Source of the DNA: Rotaria socialis
Lineage: Eukaryota > Rotifera > Eurotatoria > Philodinida > Philodinidae
Assembly: GCA_905331475.1 (NCBI GenBank)
Contig: CAJNYU010001011.1
Coordinates: forward strand, 1 to 64,000
Reading direction: 5' to 3'
DNA length: 64,000 bases
Positions within the stretch are counted from its first letter, which is position 1. Every line of letters starts with the position of its first letter. A program made the position numbers and the translations under genes. The notes under the pieces were generated by a model, which did not search any database, was not told where the DNA came from, and saw only the letters and a program-made list of their open reading frames with translations. This document shows positions 33,504-46,279 of the stretch, piece by piece.

Positions 33504-35577
33504 GGAGCCCTGCGGTTCCACTTTGTTTGGAACCGAAAACCGAATCGGATCCAAAAAATTTCACCTTCTCAAATCAGGAATCGGAACCGGAATCGCTGGA
33601 ACCGTATATTTTTTATAATGATAACTATAGTCATCTATATTTAGTCATCCTTAGATGATGTTTTTAAGGAGAAATATTTAATCGACTCGCTGCGTAAAAT
33701 GCTCCTAGGAAGTGTAAATAAAGACACAAATAACTTAGTGGTTATACATATAGACAAATTAAAGAACTACTTATTATTTTCGAAATTTGCTTTTGTAGAT
33801 TTTGTGTGCTGATATAAAACTCCAGATAAATGCGAAATCGTTCAGCAAATGTTCTTTCATGTACGAAAAATTGTATCTCATACCAGACGAACACATAAAC
33901 AAACAAAATTATCTCGTAAACTTCAATCATATTCTGATACCCGATTCAATGGTGCATTTTTAACAATGAATGTTTTCTTATTAGTGTTCGATGAATTACC
34001 TGGTGTTTCCCTTAAATCGAACTCTTATGAATGATTATGAATCAATAGATAAGGATTTACTCTCATATATTTGCTCATTCCTCAAACCATTTGAGGAAGT
34101 AATTGAACAATTGAGTTCAGATACAAAACCAACAATATATAAAGTGTTGCCCTTCAAACAATATTTATTAAATCAATGTAAATTTCATTCTGATGATCAT
34201 GATGGAATTCAACAGATCAAAATATTTTTAGGTATTATATTAATCTAAAAGATTCAGATGTTTTCTACACTTATTTATGCAATTAAGAATATACGGAACA
34301 TTCAGGGGGTCATTTTAGTGTAATAGGAGACGAATAAATAGAGTTTATAGTTTATACTAATTACTGAGTTATCTTATATTATAAAAGATGTAAGCGCACT
34401 TTGAAATATATCTGGTAATAAAGCTTCTATGGTTTTTTCTTAAAATATTCGATGTTTTTGTTTAGAAAAACGTATTCAAAATGTTTGGATCTTGAACGAT
34501 GTTCACTTCATTACTACGTTATTACATCCTTCATTCAAAAATTTTGACTATCAGTCCTGATTTACATGGAAAAGCTACTGATTTGACAAAGAAAGAACTA
34601 TTGAAGCGTCATCTATCAGCATCATCTATCACCTGTACAACAAATATGAAATCACATATGTCCGTTAAGCTGAACTTAATTTTCAATCTACAAATCCGAA
34701 AAGTCTTCTTTCACAATGTTTTGATGTACCAAAAAATGACTTGAAATTATCGATAACACCTTATGATGAATTAGAAGAATATATGGTGCTCAACGTTCAA
34801 TTAAATGAAAACGATCATGTTTTGTTATTTTGGTTACAACATAAATTGAAATTTCCAATGCTATTTACTATGGTACGAGATTTTTATGCTATACCGGCAT
34901 CAAATACAATCATTGAGCGACTGTTTTCATCATCAAAGAATACAGTTACGGATAAACGTACTACTCTTGGAGCAGAAAAAGTAAACAAGTTACTATTCTT
35001 ACAGAAAAATTTGAGTTTACTGAAAAACATTTCTAAACCACCAGTAGTTACGAAGCTGCTTCAACTGAAACGAAACGAAAGATGAACTTTGAGTCATCTT
35101 GCAGCACGCCATGTGATGATCAAGAACAATTAGCAACTGCAACAGTAAAAAAGAAGCCAAAGGTGAACAAAGAAAATGACATTCTTTGTTCAGAAGCTGA
35201 TAGAGAAAATGGTGAAATAGATTGCTTTTAAAACTTATTTAGTTTGGTATTAAGTCCAGATGAACATTTCATATTATATGGATATTTTTATGTTATTTTT
35301 TCTTTTTCTTGTATCCTTTGAAGAAATTGTTCTTCTATAAAAATTGACATGAACAATAAATAAAAACGATATACAGAAATTTCTCAAAAAAAAAAGATAT
35401 ACTAATTCTTACTCAATGCGTCACCAGAACAACGGTTCCGAACCACAAGATCGGATCCGGATTCGGAACTGTTTTATCTCAACTTTGATAACAAGAACCG
35501 GACTCGGACTGGCGGTTCCGGTTCCGGTTCCGGTTCCGGATCCGGATCCGGATCCGGGTAATTTTTGGAACCCGCAG
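33504..35577 (+). mobile_element. Decayed hAT-superfamily DNA transposon
   Basis: The proposed ends are flanked by near-identical 8-nt sequences, CAAGGTCT (33496-33503) and CAAGGTCA (35578-35585), the duplication size used by hAT. Terminal inverted sequences ctgcggttcca and (reverse) ctgcgggttcca lie close to the ends, offset by six nucleotides on the left. Both subterminal regions are packed with GGTTCC/GGAACC/GGATCC hexamers (33510-33610 and 35430-35560). The transposase relics between them support the assignment. The element lies in the region where the upstream exons of threonyl-tRNA synthetase would be expected. Confidence 0.7.
33849..35220 (+). pseudogene. hAT transposase, frameshifted
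   Basis: Pieces in successive frames follow a hAT transposase. 33849-34034 has KLSRKLQSYSDTRFNGAF (the S-x-D-T-R-x-N block), 33991-34248 has SYICSFLKPFEEVIEQLSS, then about 34470-34560 reads NVWILNDVHFITTLLHPSFK, and 34741-35085 contains the dimerisation domain: LLFWLQHKLKFPMLFTMVRD, then FYAIPASNTIIERLFSSSKN and RTTLGAEKVNKLLFLQKNL. Frameshifts and stops separate these pieces, so no full transposase can be made from this copy. The N-terminal BED zinc finger was not identified. Confidence 0.8.
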
Positions 35578-35585
35578 CAAGGTCA

Positions 35586-37200
35586 ATGCAATTTGTTGTT
35601 TACTATGAATTAGTTGCTGATTGATAACATTCAATGACGTCTTATCAAATATAAATACTGTCATCGATGGGTTTCAATAATTTGTTGAGAGCTTCAATTG
35701 AAACCGGACATTAGAATATTTATGATGAGAACAATAGAGAATCGAAATCCTATTATAGTCTTCGCACACAATATGTATGATACTAAAAGAATTAATATTT
35801 GTTCGTACTATTTCAATATCTATCCAAAGATAATCTCAAGTGATAGATAATCAGAAGAGAACACTTAATTACAATTAAACATGCACTAGTTTTACTAACT
35901 TGTTGAACTAACAATCGATTTGATATTAACTGCTATGGTTCAGTAACCAATAGTAACAAATATATATGTTAGCAGGGAAATGAAGACAATTTGAGCCGTA
36001 TCTCTTTTAAAATTCATCAATTAGAACATTATTGAATGCTATGCCGATGGAAATATAATGATATGTAAGCACAATATTTTTACAAAGGAAACATACCAAT
36101 ATAATTCCTTGAGTACAATGTCCAACAAGAATTTATCTCAATAATAAGAAAAATATTTTCTATTTCCTATTGATATAAATGCAATGCCATCTTTTCTCAA
36201 TCTCTAGAGACAAAACAAAACAATACACAATAGAGACATTTAATCATTTGATAAAATAACATGAAATTTCTTATTCAGAGAAACAAACAGTTGATAGGAC
36301 AGTAGTTGGCATTTTTGATGATAAATAACTATATTTAGAAAGCTAGTTTTTCTACGTGACATATTACAAAAAAGTAATCGATCTAATTTAATAAATTTCA
36401 GCTAGATTTTTGTTTGTCAGAAAACACATAGAAAATTAGTTAGTGTAGTTGAAGTTTGTTCTAAAAATAAACAGTATATAAATAATGAAGATGATAATTC
36501 TTTCAATAAATAACTACTCAATTTTCGATGCACTCTATGGCGAAAACTTATGTTCTACCTTGAACGTAACGATCTAGTTAATCGATTAATTAGCTATATC
36601 TACATGTTGTAGGCTTTTTTCTTTTCAAAAGCTTTCATTTTTACCAGCCAATATTATTGTGACAATCAACTGTTACTGAATTTGCTTTTACCAAAACTTC
36701 TTTTCTATCTTCAGTAGTGAATTTCAATTATCTTCACAGAACTACAAGATCGTCGAATCTATAAATATTAAAACATATACGTCTTATTAAATATAGCTCT
36801 TCAAGTCAATCGTTTTTATTTGTATAATTTAGAAATGTTATTGCTTATAATTATGTATTTTATTAAGTTTTTGACTGATACAATGATTCATGATGAGAGT
36901 CAATTTGCTATGAAAATAAATCTCAAGGGAATAGTTGTTTTTTGTTTTCCTTATAGTGATGATATATAATAGAATCGTATTTATATGCATATATTTATCT
37001 TTACATATAATCTTCGAGCAAATATACAAAAAAGAAAGGAACCAAGAAAAAAAGAATGAAAAAAAAACAGAACATACATAAGCAGAAAACAATCATAAAA
37101 ACCAGCATCTTATATGATAGAATCATTAACAAGCTGCCATCTCCTGTCGAACAGTACTCCATTTTTATCATGCTTTGACACACATAATTTTGAGATGATT
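35586..37200. other. AT-rich intergenic stretch without a recognised gene
   Basis: No exon of threonyl-tRNA synthetase or of any other recognised protein was found on either strand. Open frames near 36838-37183 are low-complexity and aromatic-rich with no family signature and probably form the 3' flank of the small membrane-protein gene. Confidence 0.5.
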
Positions 37201-37207
37201 GACATTG

Positions 37208-37593
37208 TCATATATCAGCGGGTGGTGGTGGTGTTGCTGTTGAAGCTTCATATCCACCAGTAGTACTAGCAGCTTGTGTAGCATAGAATGAAGCTGATTT
37301 ATTTTGTTCATTTCTATGATTATGACGACGTGACAGTACTGTTGATACATAAACGAGAAGCCAAACTGTAATAATTAAAGATATTAAAGTAACGTAAGGC
37401 CATATAGCATAGTGAACTGTAAAGGGACTCTTGCTATTAATAATTAAAGGTGGTGAATTATTATGATTTGTTACCGAGAAATCCTATTGAATAAATATAA
37501 ATAATGAATAGTAAACGATGATATTATTTTTTTAAATAATCGCCTTATTTTTACCTTTGGCAAAGAAACAGGGTTAGTTTCAGTGGTTATCAT
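37208..37593 (-). CDS. Small single-pass membrane protein, unknown function
   Basis: Two exons, 37593-37555 and 37483-37208, give 104 codons plus stop across a 71-nt intron with standard GT and AG ends. After a short Thr/Asn-rich N-terminal part (residues 1-35) there is one hydrophobic helix (WPYVTLISLIITVWLLVYVS, about residues 45-64), then a basic stretch (RRHNHRN) and a Ser/Thr/Pro-rich tail ending ATPPPPADI. The positive charges after the helix suggest an extracellular N-terminus and cytosolic tail. An AG acceptor-like site (ACATCGCAG) lies just before the ATG. No family was recognised. The intron and uninterrupted frame support a real gene. Confidence 0.55.
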
Positions 37594-37663
37594 AACGGCT
37601 GCGATGTCTTATGTCCATCAACGAAGAAATTATCAATACTTTTGTTACTAACCTAGAGTATAC

Positions 37664-37699
37664 TTATATATATATGTATATATATATATATATATATAT
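37664..37699. repeat. (TA)n microsatellite
   Basis: A nearly pure TA run sits just upstream of the small membrane-protein gene, interrupted once by G. Confidence 0.8.
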
Positions 37700-38389
37700 T
37701 CCTAGAATTCTTTTCTCTTCTCTTTTACATACGATTTAGCTAGTGTCTTTTCTATATCTCTTTTTTCTTTCATCAAGTTTTCTTTTATTACTTGTTACAA
37801 TGAGATGAAATCCGTTCAGCAAATAGGTCGTTCTTATATAAAGATTTGTTTTTCTTGCTTTTTTTTTGTTTTTTGTTTTGATCATAGAGGAAGAAATATA
37901 AAACGATTACTAGTATTTAGAACTTTTTCTGAAAATATTTTCAAAGCTTGAAATATACGTATGTTTAATGCATCGAAACCATTGGTTTGAAACGTATGAA
38001 CAATTGATCAATACATGATTGTTCCGGAAAAGAATGGAATTTGGCAATACTGATTATAGAAAATAAGATTGTTGACTTGATTTAAATTTACGAATACCGA
38101 ATAAATAGTAATTAAACAAACACTTGACTATTGTAATAAGATGATTGGTATTCGTTTGACCTTCAACAGTGAAAACAAAACAGACGAAATTTAGCCATTA
38201 ATATCAATTATTGCTGATTAAGGATTAGTGATGCTTAAGTATGCATTATTGAAATTGTTTTTGATTTCTTATTTTTAGACTTTGAAAAACAAAAAAATAA
38301 TGGATCCTTAATAACACACGCATGCAAATATGATTTATGGAAAAATCAAAATAATAAAGTTATTATAGATTCATGTTCTTAGTTTTTCT

Positions 38390-39623
38390 TCAATTCGAAT
38401 TGATTTTACTTTGAATCCAACTAAGATAAGCACTTGTACGTGTATAAACACCTGGATAGTTTGGAAGAGCGCAATCAGCTCCGAAGCTAACTATTCCTGA
38501 TAGATACCATTGTCCATTGGTATTGTACATCAAAGGGCCACCACTATCACCTTGACAACTATCTTTACCACCTGAGTATGGTATGCCTGCACCAATTTGT
38601 CGTTGAACATTAAAACTACTTGAGTAAGCTGCACTGGCTTGATTATTTGTAACTTTTACTGAGACTTGCCGTAAAGTAGTTGCTAATGGACTATTTTTAA
38701 ATGTAGTACCCCAGCCAGCTACGGTTACTGTTGCTGATTCTTGTGGATCAGGTCCAGGTAAGCAAATCAAACGAACGTATTCATTCAATTGAACTGGTTG
38801 AGCTAGACGAATAATAGCAATATCATGTGCTTGGGAAACTGAATTGTACTGTTCATGCATAAATATACGCGATACTCCTATATTTTGTGTGCGTCCAGTA
38901 TTTTGATTTTGTCTTTGATGTAAACCAGCGACTATACGAAGTTGACTGCTACTTACCGATGGTAAACAATGAGCAGCTGTGAGTACGTGACGTGTATCAA
39001 TCAAAGTACCACCACAAAAATGATCACGTATTTGTAAAGAAACAATCCATGGCCATGAATGAGGAACCGCTTCGACACCGCCTACAATACGTTGAGTTGA
39101 TGGAGTGATCGATTGACGGCCACAAGTGTTAGCTGTTGGCACAGATGGTGACGTTGTTAGTAATATCTGTCCGATAGCTGTCTTTGGACAACAATAACGT
39201 ACTCTATAATCAGCACATAATTTTTGTTTGTATGCATCGATCTGTTGATTTAAACATAATAAACCATCTTTAACACTGAGACGAAATACATCACCGCTTT
39301 GAACTGGTGATCCACCACTTGTAGTTTGACTCTAATACATTAAAAGTATCATATTTGATTTCTAATTGGAGAAAAAAAAGTAAGAAATTCATATTTACTT
39401 CGATAGCAACTGGTACTGGACACATGAATAGAGGAAAGTTTTGTTGAATATGACTAGTAATTTCAAATTCACCTTGTGTTAAATTAGGATCATTTGAGTC
39501 AAACCAAACTGTCCATTGATTATTGTCTGAACATGTAGATTCTGTAAATGTCGCAGGATCATATACACCTTGACTGTACACACCAATGCTCAATTGAAGT
39601 AACAATATAGCAATCATAAACAT
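38390..39623 (-). CDS. Secreted trypsin-like serine protease with N-terminal WxxW domain
   Basis: Two exons, 39623-39399 and 39331-38390, encode 388 aa. Residues 1-17 are a signal peptide (MFMIAILLLQLSIGVYS). Residues about 30-125 form a WxxW (mucin-type) domain: WTVWFDSNDPNLTQGEFE, then after the intron GDVFRLSVKDGLLCLNQ and LCADYRVRYCCP. The S1 peptidase follows: activation site R-IVGG, HFCGGTLID, LTAAHC with the catalytic His, AHDIAIIRL with the catalytic Asp, and KDSCQGDSGGP with the catalytic Ser; the Asp six residues before it predicts cleavage after Lys or Arg. It should be made as a zymogen with the WxxW domain as prodomain. The combination is uncommon in my knowledge of the families. 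Confidence 0.9.
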
Positions 39624-39659
39624 GCTGACGAAAATAGGAGTGTCTATGAAGGAAATTTG

Positions 39660-42600
39660 CAGGTAACGTTCTTCATCAAAATAAAAAAATACGTAAAATA
39701 TATGTAGTGAAATCGGATATGAAATCCAATAAGAAATATTTATTCATTGTAATCGATTAAAAATATTATGAAAAATGATCCAAGGTTAATCGATTTATTT
39801 TAAAGTGCTTTTTAACGATGAATATTGCTATGTAATTCTAAACATCAGTTTTTATGTAGGTGGAGAAGAACAAAATATTGGAACAGCTGATATTTTTGGG
39901 GAAGAACTAATCCCTCGTAGAGAAATATCTAATGAAACCAGTTTGATTTTTGGCAGATAAAAATATATCTTTTAAGTAAAAGATGCAAAACAATATTTTA
40001 TTCTATGTAGACTTGTCGTATTAGAATTCGTATGCCCCTTTTATACCAAAGATCTAAAGTTTAATATAATAATTTGTCTACATTTTTAATTCTAATTTCA
40101 AAACTACTGAGAAACAATTCTCAAATTCGATGAGTTCAGAAATTCAAATAATCAAACAATATTATCCTCTTTAGAAAAAAAGATGTTTTCAGTGATAGAA
40201 TCATCTCGTACTGCGATCAGGAAGTTTCGAACCTGTACTGCACACAGTACATGTGCAAATAGTACGTATATGCATTACAATTAAAAATAATGCTAACTCA
40301 ACGCTAGCACTTTGCAAATAATTAATTCTAACGCCAATAATGCTGAATTAATTATTTGTTTTAATGATGAATACTAATACACAAATATTAGTATTTTGTA
40401 AAATGCTAATACTAATATGACACAACATATTCAGTCCAATGAGTAATTGTGTAAAGAGACAGATATGACACTCTTATTTGGTCTAATGAGATCAAGTCAT
40501 ATTTTTAAACTGCTGAAATAAGTCGTCGGTTATTAAACCTTGTAAATGAACTTTCGAATAATTAATTATAAATTCTATCACTGAAATGATTTATAATAAA
40601 TTACAAGAACATTGTATTTGATAACAATATTGATCGATGTAGAACACAATCAATTTATACAACTGATGTGAAATATAGATTGATTTGTATCTACGTAGAA
40701 GTGAATATGTATTTCGATGATCGTAATATTCTAACTACGAAACTATTACAAACGATTTATATGTAAATTTGAGTTAACAATAGAATTGATCAGCATCCCT
40801 TCAATTCAAAATCTCAAATCTAATGAGATTAAATGATGGAATGCAGTAGAAAAATACTGCACTAACAGTTAACATGATTAATATGTTTAGCACTATGAGA
40901 ACTGGCAGGCATATTCCCATTCAATTATAAATTTATTTCTTTTCGTTTTATACAATTTGTAGTGTTTTCTTTGTAAATTTTCTTCTACTTACAGCAAAAT
41001 AATGATATCGATCTTTCGTCTATATTTCTATACTTCTCACAATAGTCAGGAACGAAATATCTCTGGAGAAATGATGATAGGTCAAATTCAAATAATCAGA
41101 GAACTCTTAAAGTGTGCTTGTCAAAAATATAGATGATTAGCTAATACTACGTAGAATAAACTGATCTTAATATATATATATATACAAAAACACAATTAAA
41201 TAAACAGATGTCTATGAAAAGATTGTATCAATGAAGAAGATTTGTGCAGCATCATTCTATCATAGATAAGACTCTTTGCTATTGTTCCAACTCTACATTG
41301 GTTAATTTCGCCTATGAGTAGAGTTGAATTAGGACTAGATGTGTGCCTGACTATTACTTGAATTGTTTTACTAAATTTTCTTCAAAGGAAGGGAGAGTGT
41401 GAATCCTGGAGTACGTATTCCATCTATTTTCCATCTGTACTATGAATTACTTTTGAGGTAGATAAAATCCCATTTTCCCCTATTGATTCTTTATCACTAA
41501 TCGCTTTGTTATCTCTGCTTAGCTTATGTTTCATGTCTTACGTCAGGCTATTTGAAAAGTCATTTTTTTGGAAACATGTTTGAAGAATTTTCTACTCATA
41601 ACATACTATGAAACAATGTTTTCGTTATGTATTCTCATGTGCTTTCTTACTTTACTGACGAAATATTTCCTATTCATTTTTTCGTCAAATTGCTTAGATG
41701 GTTCATTATCTTTTAACTTCTTGATACTTCATGTATTTTATTTTTCCTCGTTCTCTCTATCTTTTGTACAAACCTGAATACTTGTAAGATCCAAGTAGTC
41801 AATTGAATTACAAATAAAAACATGTAATACTACGAAGAATATATAAAGAGTAAGTCAGAGTAGAAAATCATTTAACTAAACCTTTACTTAATTCTATGAT
41901 GGCATAAGATATTTTTAAATTCAATAATTTTTTTCTCATCAAAATGTTGTTTTAATATACTCATAATACTTGTATTCTGATTGAAATTTACAACGAAACT
42001 TTGCAAGATTGTATTCATTTAATGTCAACATGTTTCTACTCGAAAATATCTATCTCTATTTATTGCTACATTCAGACAGTTCTTTTCCATCATTTAGTCA
42101 TTCACCTCTTAACTTAAATATAATTGTATCTGCTTTTCCATTGGAATAATTATATAAACATTCTGTTGTTTTCTACGTGGTTCTGTTTTATCATCATTAG
42201 CACAGAAGTAAAAACAGAGATACGATGACAATCAAAGAGCAGCAGACTTTATACATAAGTATTGTGCTAATATACAAAAACAAAATATAAAAGCAGGATA
42301 ACGATATCTCTTTGTGATTCATTAGTGTGTAGATTCTATGAGTTGATCATCGTCATCATCGAAGTAAAAAGACTAGTTGTTAGTTTTTGACATTCGAAAT
42401 CAAGTATTGGCGACCTTTTCTTTCCTGTCATTTTTTTTCTACCTGAAAATGATAAACAGATTATTTCTTCCTTGTAGAAGCATAAAAAAAGTAGAAAATC
42501 CTCTAAGTGAATATATTGCCCTGATCATTCTTAATAGAAAGTAAGAATAGAGAAAATAAATCAATGATGACCTTTCGGAAGTCAATCATTCTTTGCCGAC

Positions 42601-44715
42601 GAACAAACCAATTTTATAACAAATATAATACTAGTATTTGCCTTTTATTAATATAAGATTCATGCATATTGTAATAGTATTAATAGAAAAAGAAAAGAAG
42701 AATACTATTTAGTGCTACTACTACTACTACTACTACTAATAATAATAATAATAATAATACAAATCGTAATCATAATTATAGTAAACCTAATATAAGCACA
42801 GATAATTATTGTCGACCATGTACATCAATTAGAAGTTACTAGTAGTCAAGATCGACAGACACTAATGAAAGAAAAATGATCCCTATTGAAGCAATATCGA
42901 AAAAGATTTTATCTTCAGTCTCAGAAAAAAGAACCAACTATCTTTTCTTATCAATAGTGGCATGTGTGATAATATAAGTATCGGTAACAAAATTATGTTC
43001 GAATGTTGTATGTCAAATCATTATATGTCTTTTCTCTATCTCAAGGTCGCACCCTTGTTAACATATTTTTGCCTCTGGAAATCTTCATCATTATGAAAAA
43101 TAACTCGATGCAGGAAACCAGAAATCAAATATCACGTCGAAATATTCATGTCAATCGGGATTTCTTGTTTTAGTGACATTGGTATCGATTCTCTTGTTCC
43201 ATGGATCTGTATTTCATCTTAGATATGTTGTAGATACTAGACTAAGCGCGAAGAAGTTATAACTACAAACATAGAGAAAGAAATAGAGTAAGAGAAGCGA
43301 AGAAAGTCGACACATACGTATATAAACATAAAGAGTTGAACAAATATCTCCTATTATCACTATTCATCGAGCTATTCTCATTCATATTACATATCGTTCT
43401 ACTTATCAAACAGCAACAATACAGCTAAATAGCTGGTAAGTATACTTTATTATTAATATTATAGTTATAAAATCGAAGAAAATTCAGTTCTTCGCTTATG
43501 TCAAATAGAAACCAAATTATTTTATAGAAGATTACTCTTGTAACTCTATCATATTAAATTGATTTCGTCTATTTGTAATTAAACCTTGGTCTTATCCATA
43601 TCCCTGAATACACACAATTTTGAGTGATCGATTTAAATTTAGCATGAAAGTAGACAATTCTAAACAGATTTGTTTGTCATTGATTAAAACACCGTTGCTT
43701 TGGAATAGAAAATTTGATATCTAACATACATATATGACTAAGAAAATTTATGTAAATGTGAGAAACAATTATCATTGAACATGAATGTTTTTATTTTTAA
43801 TAAAAGAAAAAAACAAAAAGGTGTGAATCTGTTTTCTTTTCTCTTCTCATGTTCTTTCAACCGGATAAAATGCTGAACATGAACAAGTCAACAATCAGTT
43901 TTTTTAACTGAATAATCTCTCTCTCTCTGTCTTTATATACGTATGTATATACGTATATTAATTGAGTCGCCATGATATATGAAGAAAGATTTCTATATAA
44001 ATGAGTATGAACTTTTGTCTTGTGTTATTTTTTCCTTGAGACTGAAGTTTTCTTTTCTATGTCGTAATGATGATCAAACGATTCGTTCTTTTTTTCCCTT
44101 TTTATATGTGTACATATATTGAAAGCTAGCAATATACGTATATGAAAATTGTTTTACATCTATAGAATAAATGTTTGTTTTCATCTAGTACATGAAAAAA
44201 AAGAGAAAGACGCGTATATTGGAAGTATATATGCTCAGGGTAAGTTGATGAATGTATGACGTCTCCTCCGAACTATGTTAGCTTTTTAATTATGCAGATA
44301 TGTCATTAACGATTCTTCGTTATGGAAGATGTTTATGTCATAAGAAGATATTCTAAGAAGAAAGAACAAAAAAAAGGTGTTAACATTTGTTGACAGTTTT
44401 TCTTTTGTTGATTGACCATGTGTAACTTCGTGAGAGATAAAAAGAATACAGCGCTGGTTATGATCAATAAAACTTTGCGTAATCTTTCTAACGTTGCTCC
44501 TTTTGGTGACAAATAAAAATCAAAAATGACCGATCGACACGATTAGTGTTGAGTGTTGTTGACCTTGACTAACTAAATACAATTGTTTGTTATATATTTG
44601 CCGCCCATATTCAGTTGACGATCGGCACCTATCTACATATGATCGATGAATATCGTTTTAAATAGGCCACTTTGTTCATATCGTATCTTGTTCTTTTCAT
44701 TTTTGTTGTTGTTGT
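39660..44715. other. Five-kilobase AT-rich intergenic region
   Basis: No gene was recognised on either strand. The region holds a (CTA)n(ATA)n microsatellite at 42714-42759 and several AT runs. The frame at 41568-41777 is Phe/Leu-rich AT-driven sequence without a signature. The right-hand part probably contains Wnt regulatory DNA, but no specific site could be supported. Confidence 0.5.
42714..42759. repeat. Compound trinucleotide microsatellite (CTA)n(ATA)n
   Basis: About seven CTA units pass directly into about seven AAT/ATA units in otherwise featureless AT-rich DNA. Confidence 0.85.
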
Positions 44716-44721
44716 TGTTGT

Positions 44722-44723
44722 AG
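44722..44723 (+). promoter_or_regulatory. 3' splice-site-like AG just upstream of the Wnt start
   Basis: A T-rich (gtt)n run ends in TAG, and the coding ATG begins six nucleotides later at 44729. It could receive a spliced leader or a 5'-UTR exon. The acceptor strength is helped by the pyrimidine and guanine repeat, but no donor was located. Confidence 0.4.
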
Positions 44724-44728
44724 AATAA

Positions 44729-46271
44729 ATGATGATGATGATTATAAGTGTTCTTTTGTATTCATTGTTTTATTCATGTCAAGTGATCGATGGGGTGTCT
44801 AAATATAATCTTTGGTGGTAAGTTAAACATATAGATGAAATGATAATATTGATAATTATACCTGTATTATCAGGAATATTGGTGTTCACGAAGGCAATGA
44901 CCATAAAGTGTTTCCATATACATTTTTGAATTCTGGAAGCCAATATGAAATTAATGAAGATTCATCACAATATTGTCAATCAATATTAAAGAATTTAACT
45001 ACAGGACAAAAACAGATATGTTTATTACATGCAGATCATATGCCAATTGTTATTCAAGGTATTTTACTGCTTTCTTTTTAATGATAGATCAGAGTTACAA
45101 ATGAGCAATGGTTTGCTTTTGTCTAGGTGCAAGTAAAAGTATCGAAGAATGTCAATATCAATTTCAAGATCGTCATTGGAATTGTTCAACAGTAAAAGAT
45201 GGCTCTGTATTTGGACCAGTTCTTAATCATGGTAAATAATGTTAGTTCGATAAAAATTGATTTTGTTTCACACTTTACAATCTAGCGAATCGAGAAACAG
45301 CTTTGGCTCATGCAATGTTTTCAGCTGGTGTAACATATGCTGTAAGTCGAGCATGTAAACAAGGCTTATTAAAATCATGTACATGTAGTCGATCTGCTCG
45401 ACCGAAAAATTTACCACGAGATTGGTCATGGGGAGGGTTAGTAGATTAAAAACAATATGCTTCCATTATTTATTATTTCAAATGGATTTTGTTTTATAAC
45501 TAGATGTGGTGATAATATCGATTATGGCTATCGATTTAGTAGAGATTTTGTTGATACACCAGAAAAAGAATTTGACCCTATAATTCCATATGATTCATTA
45601 ATAAATTCAAATCAAACGATGATTTACGCAAGAAGAAAAATAAAATTTTTCAAATCTGGCAAATTAAGACGTCAAATGAATCTACATAATAATGAAGTTG
45701 GACGAAGAGTAAGTTGCAAGAAAATAGATTTCCTTTTTTATTAATTGCTATTTGTATTAAGGCTGTTTATCGGTTAACACGAGTTGTTTGTAAATGTCAT
45801 GGAGTTAGTGGTTCATGCAGGTAAATTTTTACAAAAACAAAAAGATACCAATAATATCGTTATGTATTTAGTCTTCGAACATGTTATCAACAATTACCAA
45901 CGTTTCGTGAAGTTGGTGGATTGTTAAAAGAAAAATATGATGGTGCTATTGAAGTACGTTATCAACGTCGTTTAGGAGAATTACGTTCGCGGGATCGTCG
46001 TTTTGTTGGACCAACTAAAGATGATTTAATTTATTTTGAAGAGTCAAACTTTTGTGAATACAATTCGCGTATTGGTTCATTAGGTACAAAGGATCGTCAA
46101 TGTAATCGAACAAGTCATGGACCTGATAATTGCGTAACAATGTGTTGTGGACGAGGTTATAATACGATAAGAAAATATATTCAAGAAAAATGTAATTGTA
46201 AATTTATATGGTGTTGTTCTGTACAATGTGAGACATGCCATCGGTTTGTAGAGATTAATGTGTGCAAATAG
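44729..46271 (+). CDS. Wnt5: Wnt ligand, Wnt5-like
   Basis: Seven exons, 44729-44817, 44874-45058, 45127-45231, 45286-45436, 45504-45708, 45762-45820 and 45872-46271, encode 397 aa. A hydrophobic N-terminal segment (residues 3-20) is the secretion signal. Family hallmarks appear in order: [59 protein letters not shown] (the Ser that is acylated by Porcupine), then the C-terminal Cys-rich domain with [19 protein letters not shown] and CSVQCETC. The GCGDN-YGYRF block resembles Wnt5 rather than Wnt4, Wnt7 or Wnt11, but a tree would be needed to fix the orthology. Introns are 48-68 nt. The four start-adjacent ATG codons leave the exact initiator open. Confidence 0.9.
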
Positions 46272-46279
46272 ATTTGTTT

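Noticed and set aside
35416..35613. Frame with a PVPVPVPDPDPDPG stretch
   Set aside because: It is a translation of the GGTTCC/GGATCC hexamers at the right end of the hAT element.
40205..40250. tRNA T-arm-like sequence (ggttcgaaactt on minus)
   Set aside because: The loop and stem do not fit a T-arm, and no acceptor, D or anticodon arm could be placed around it.
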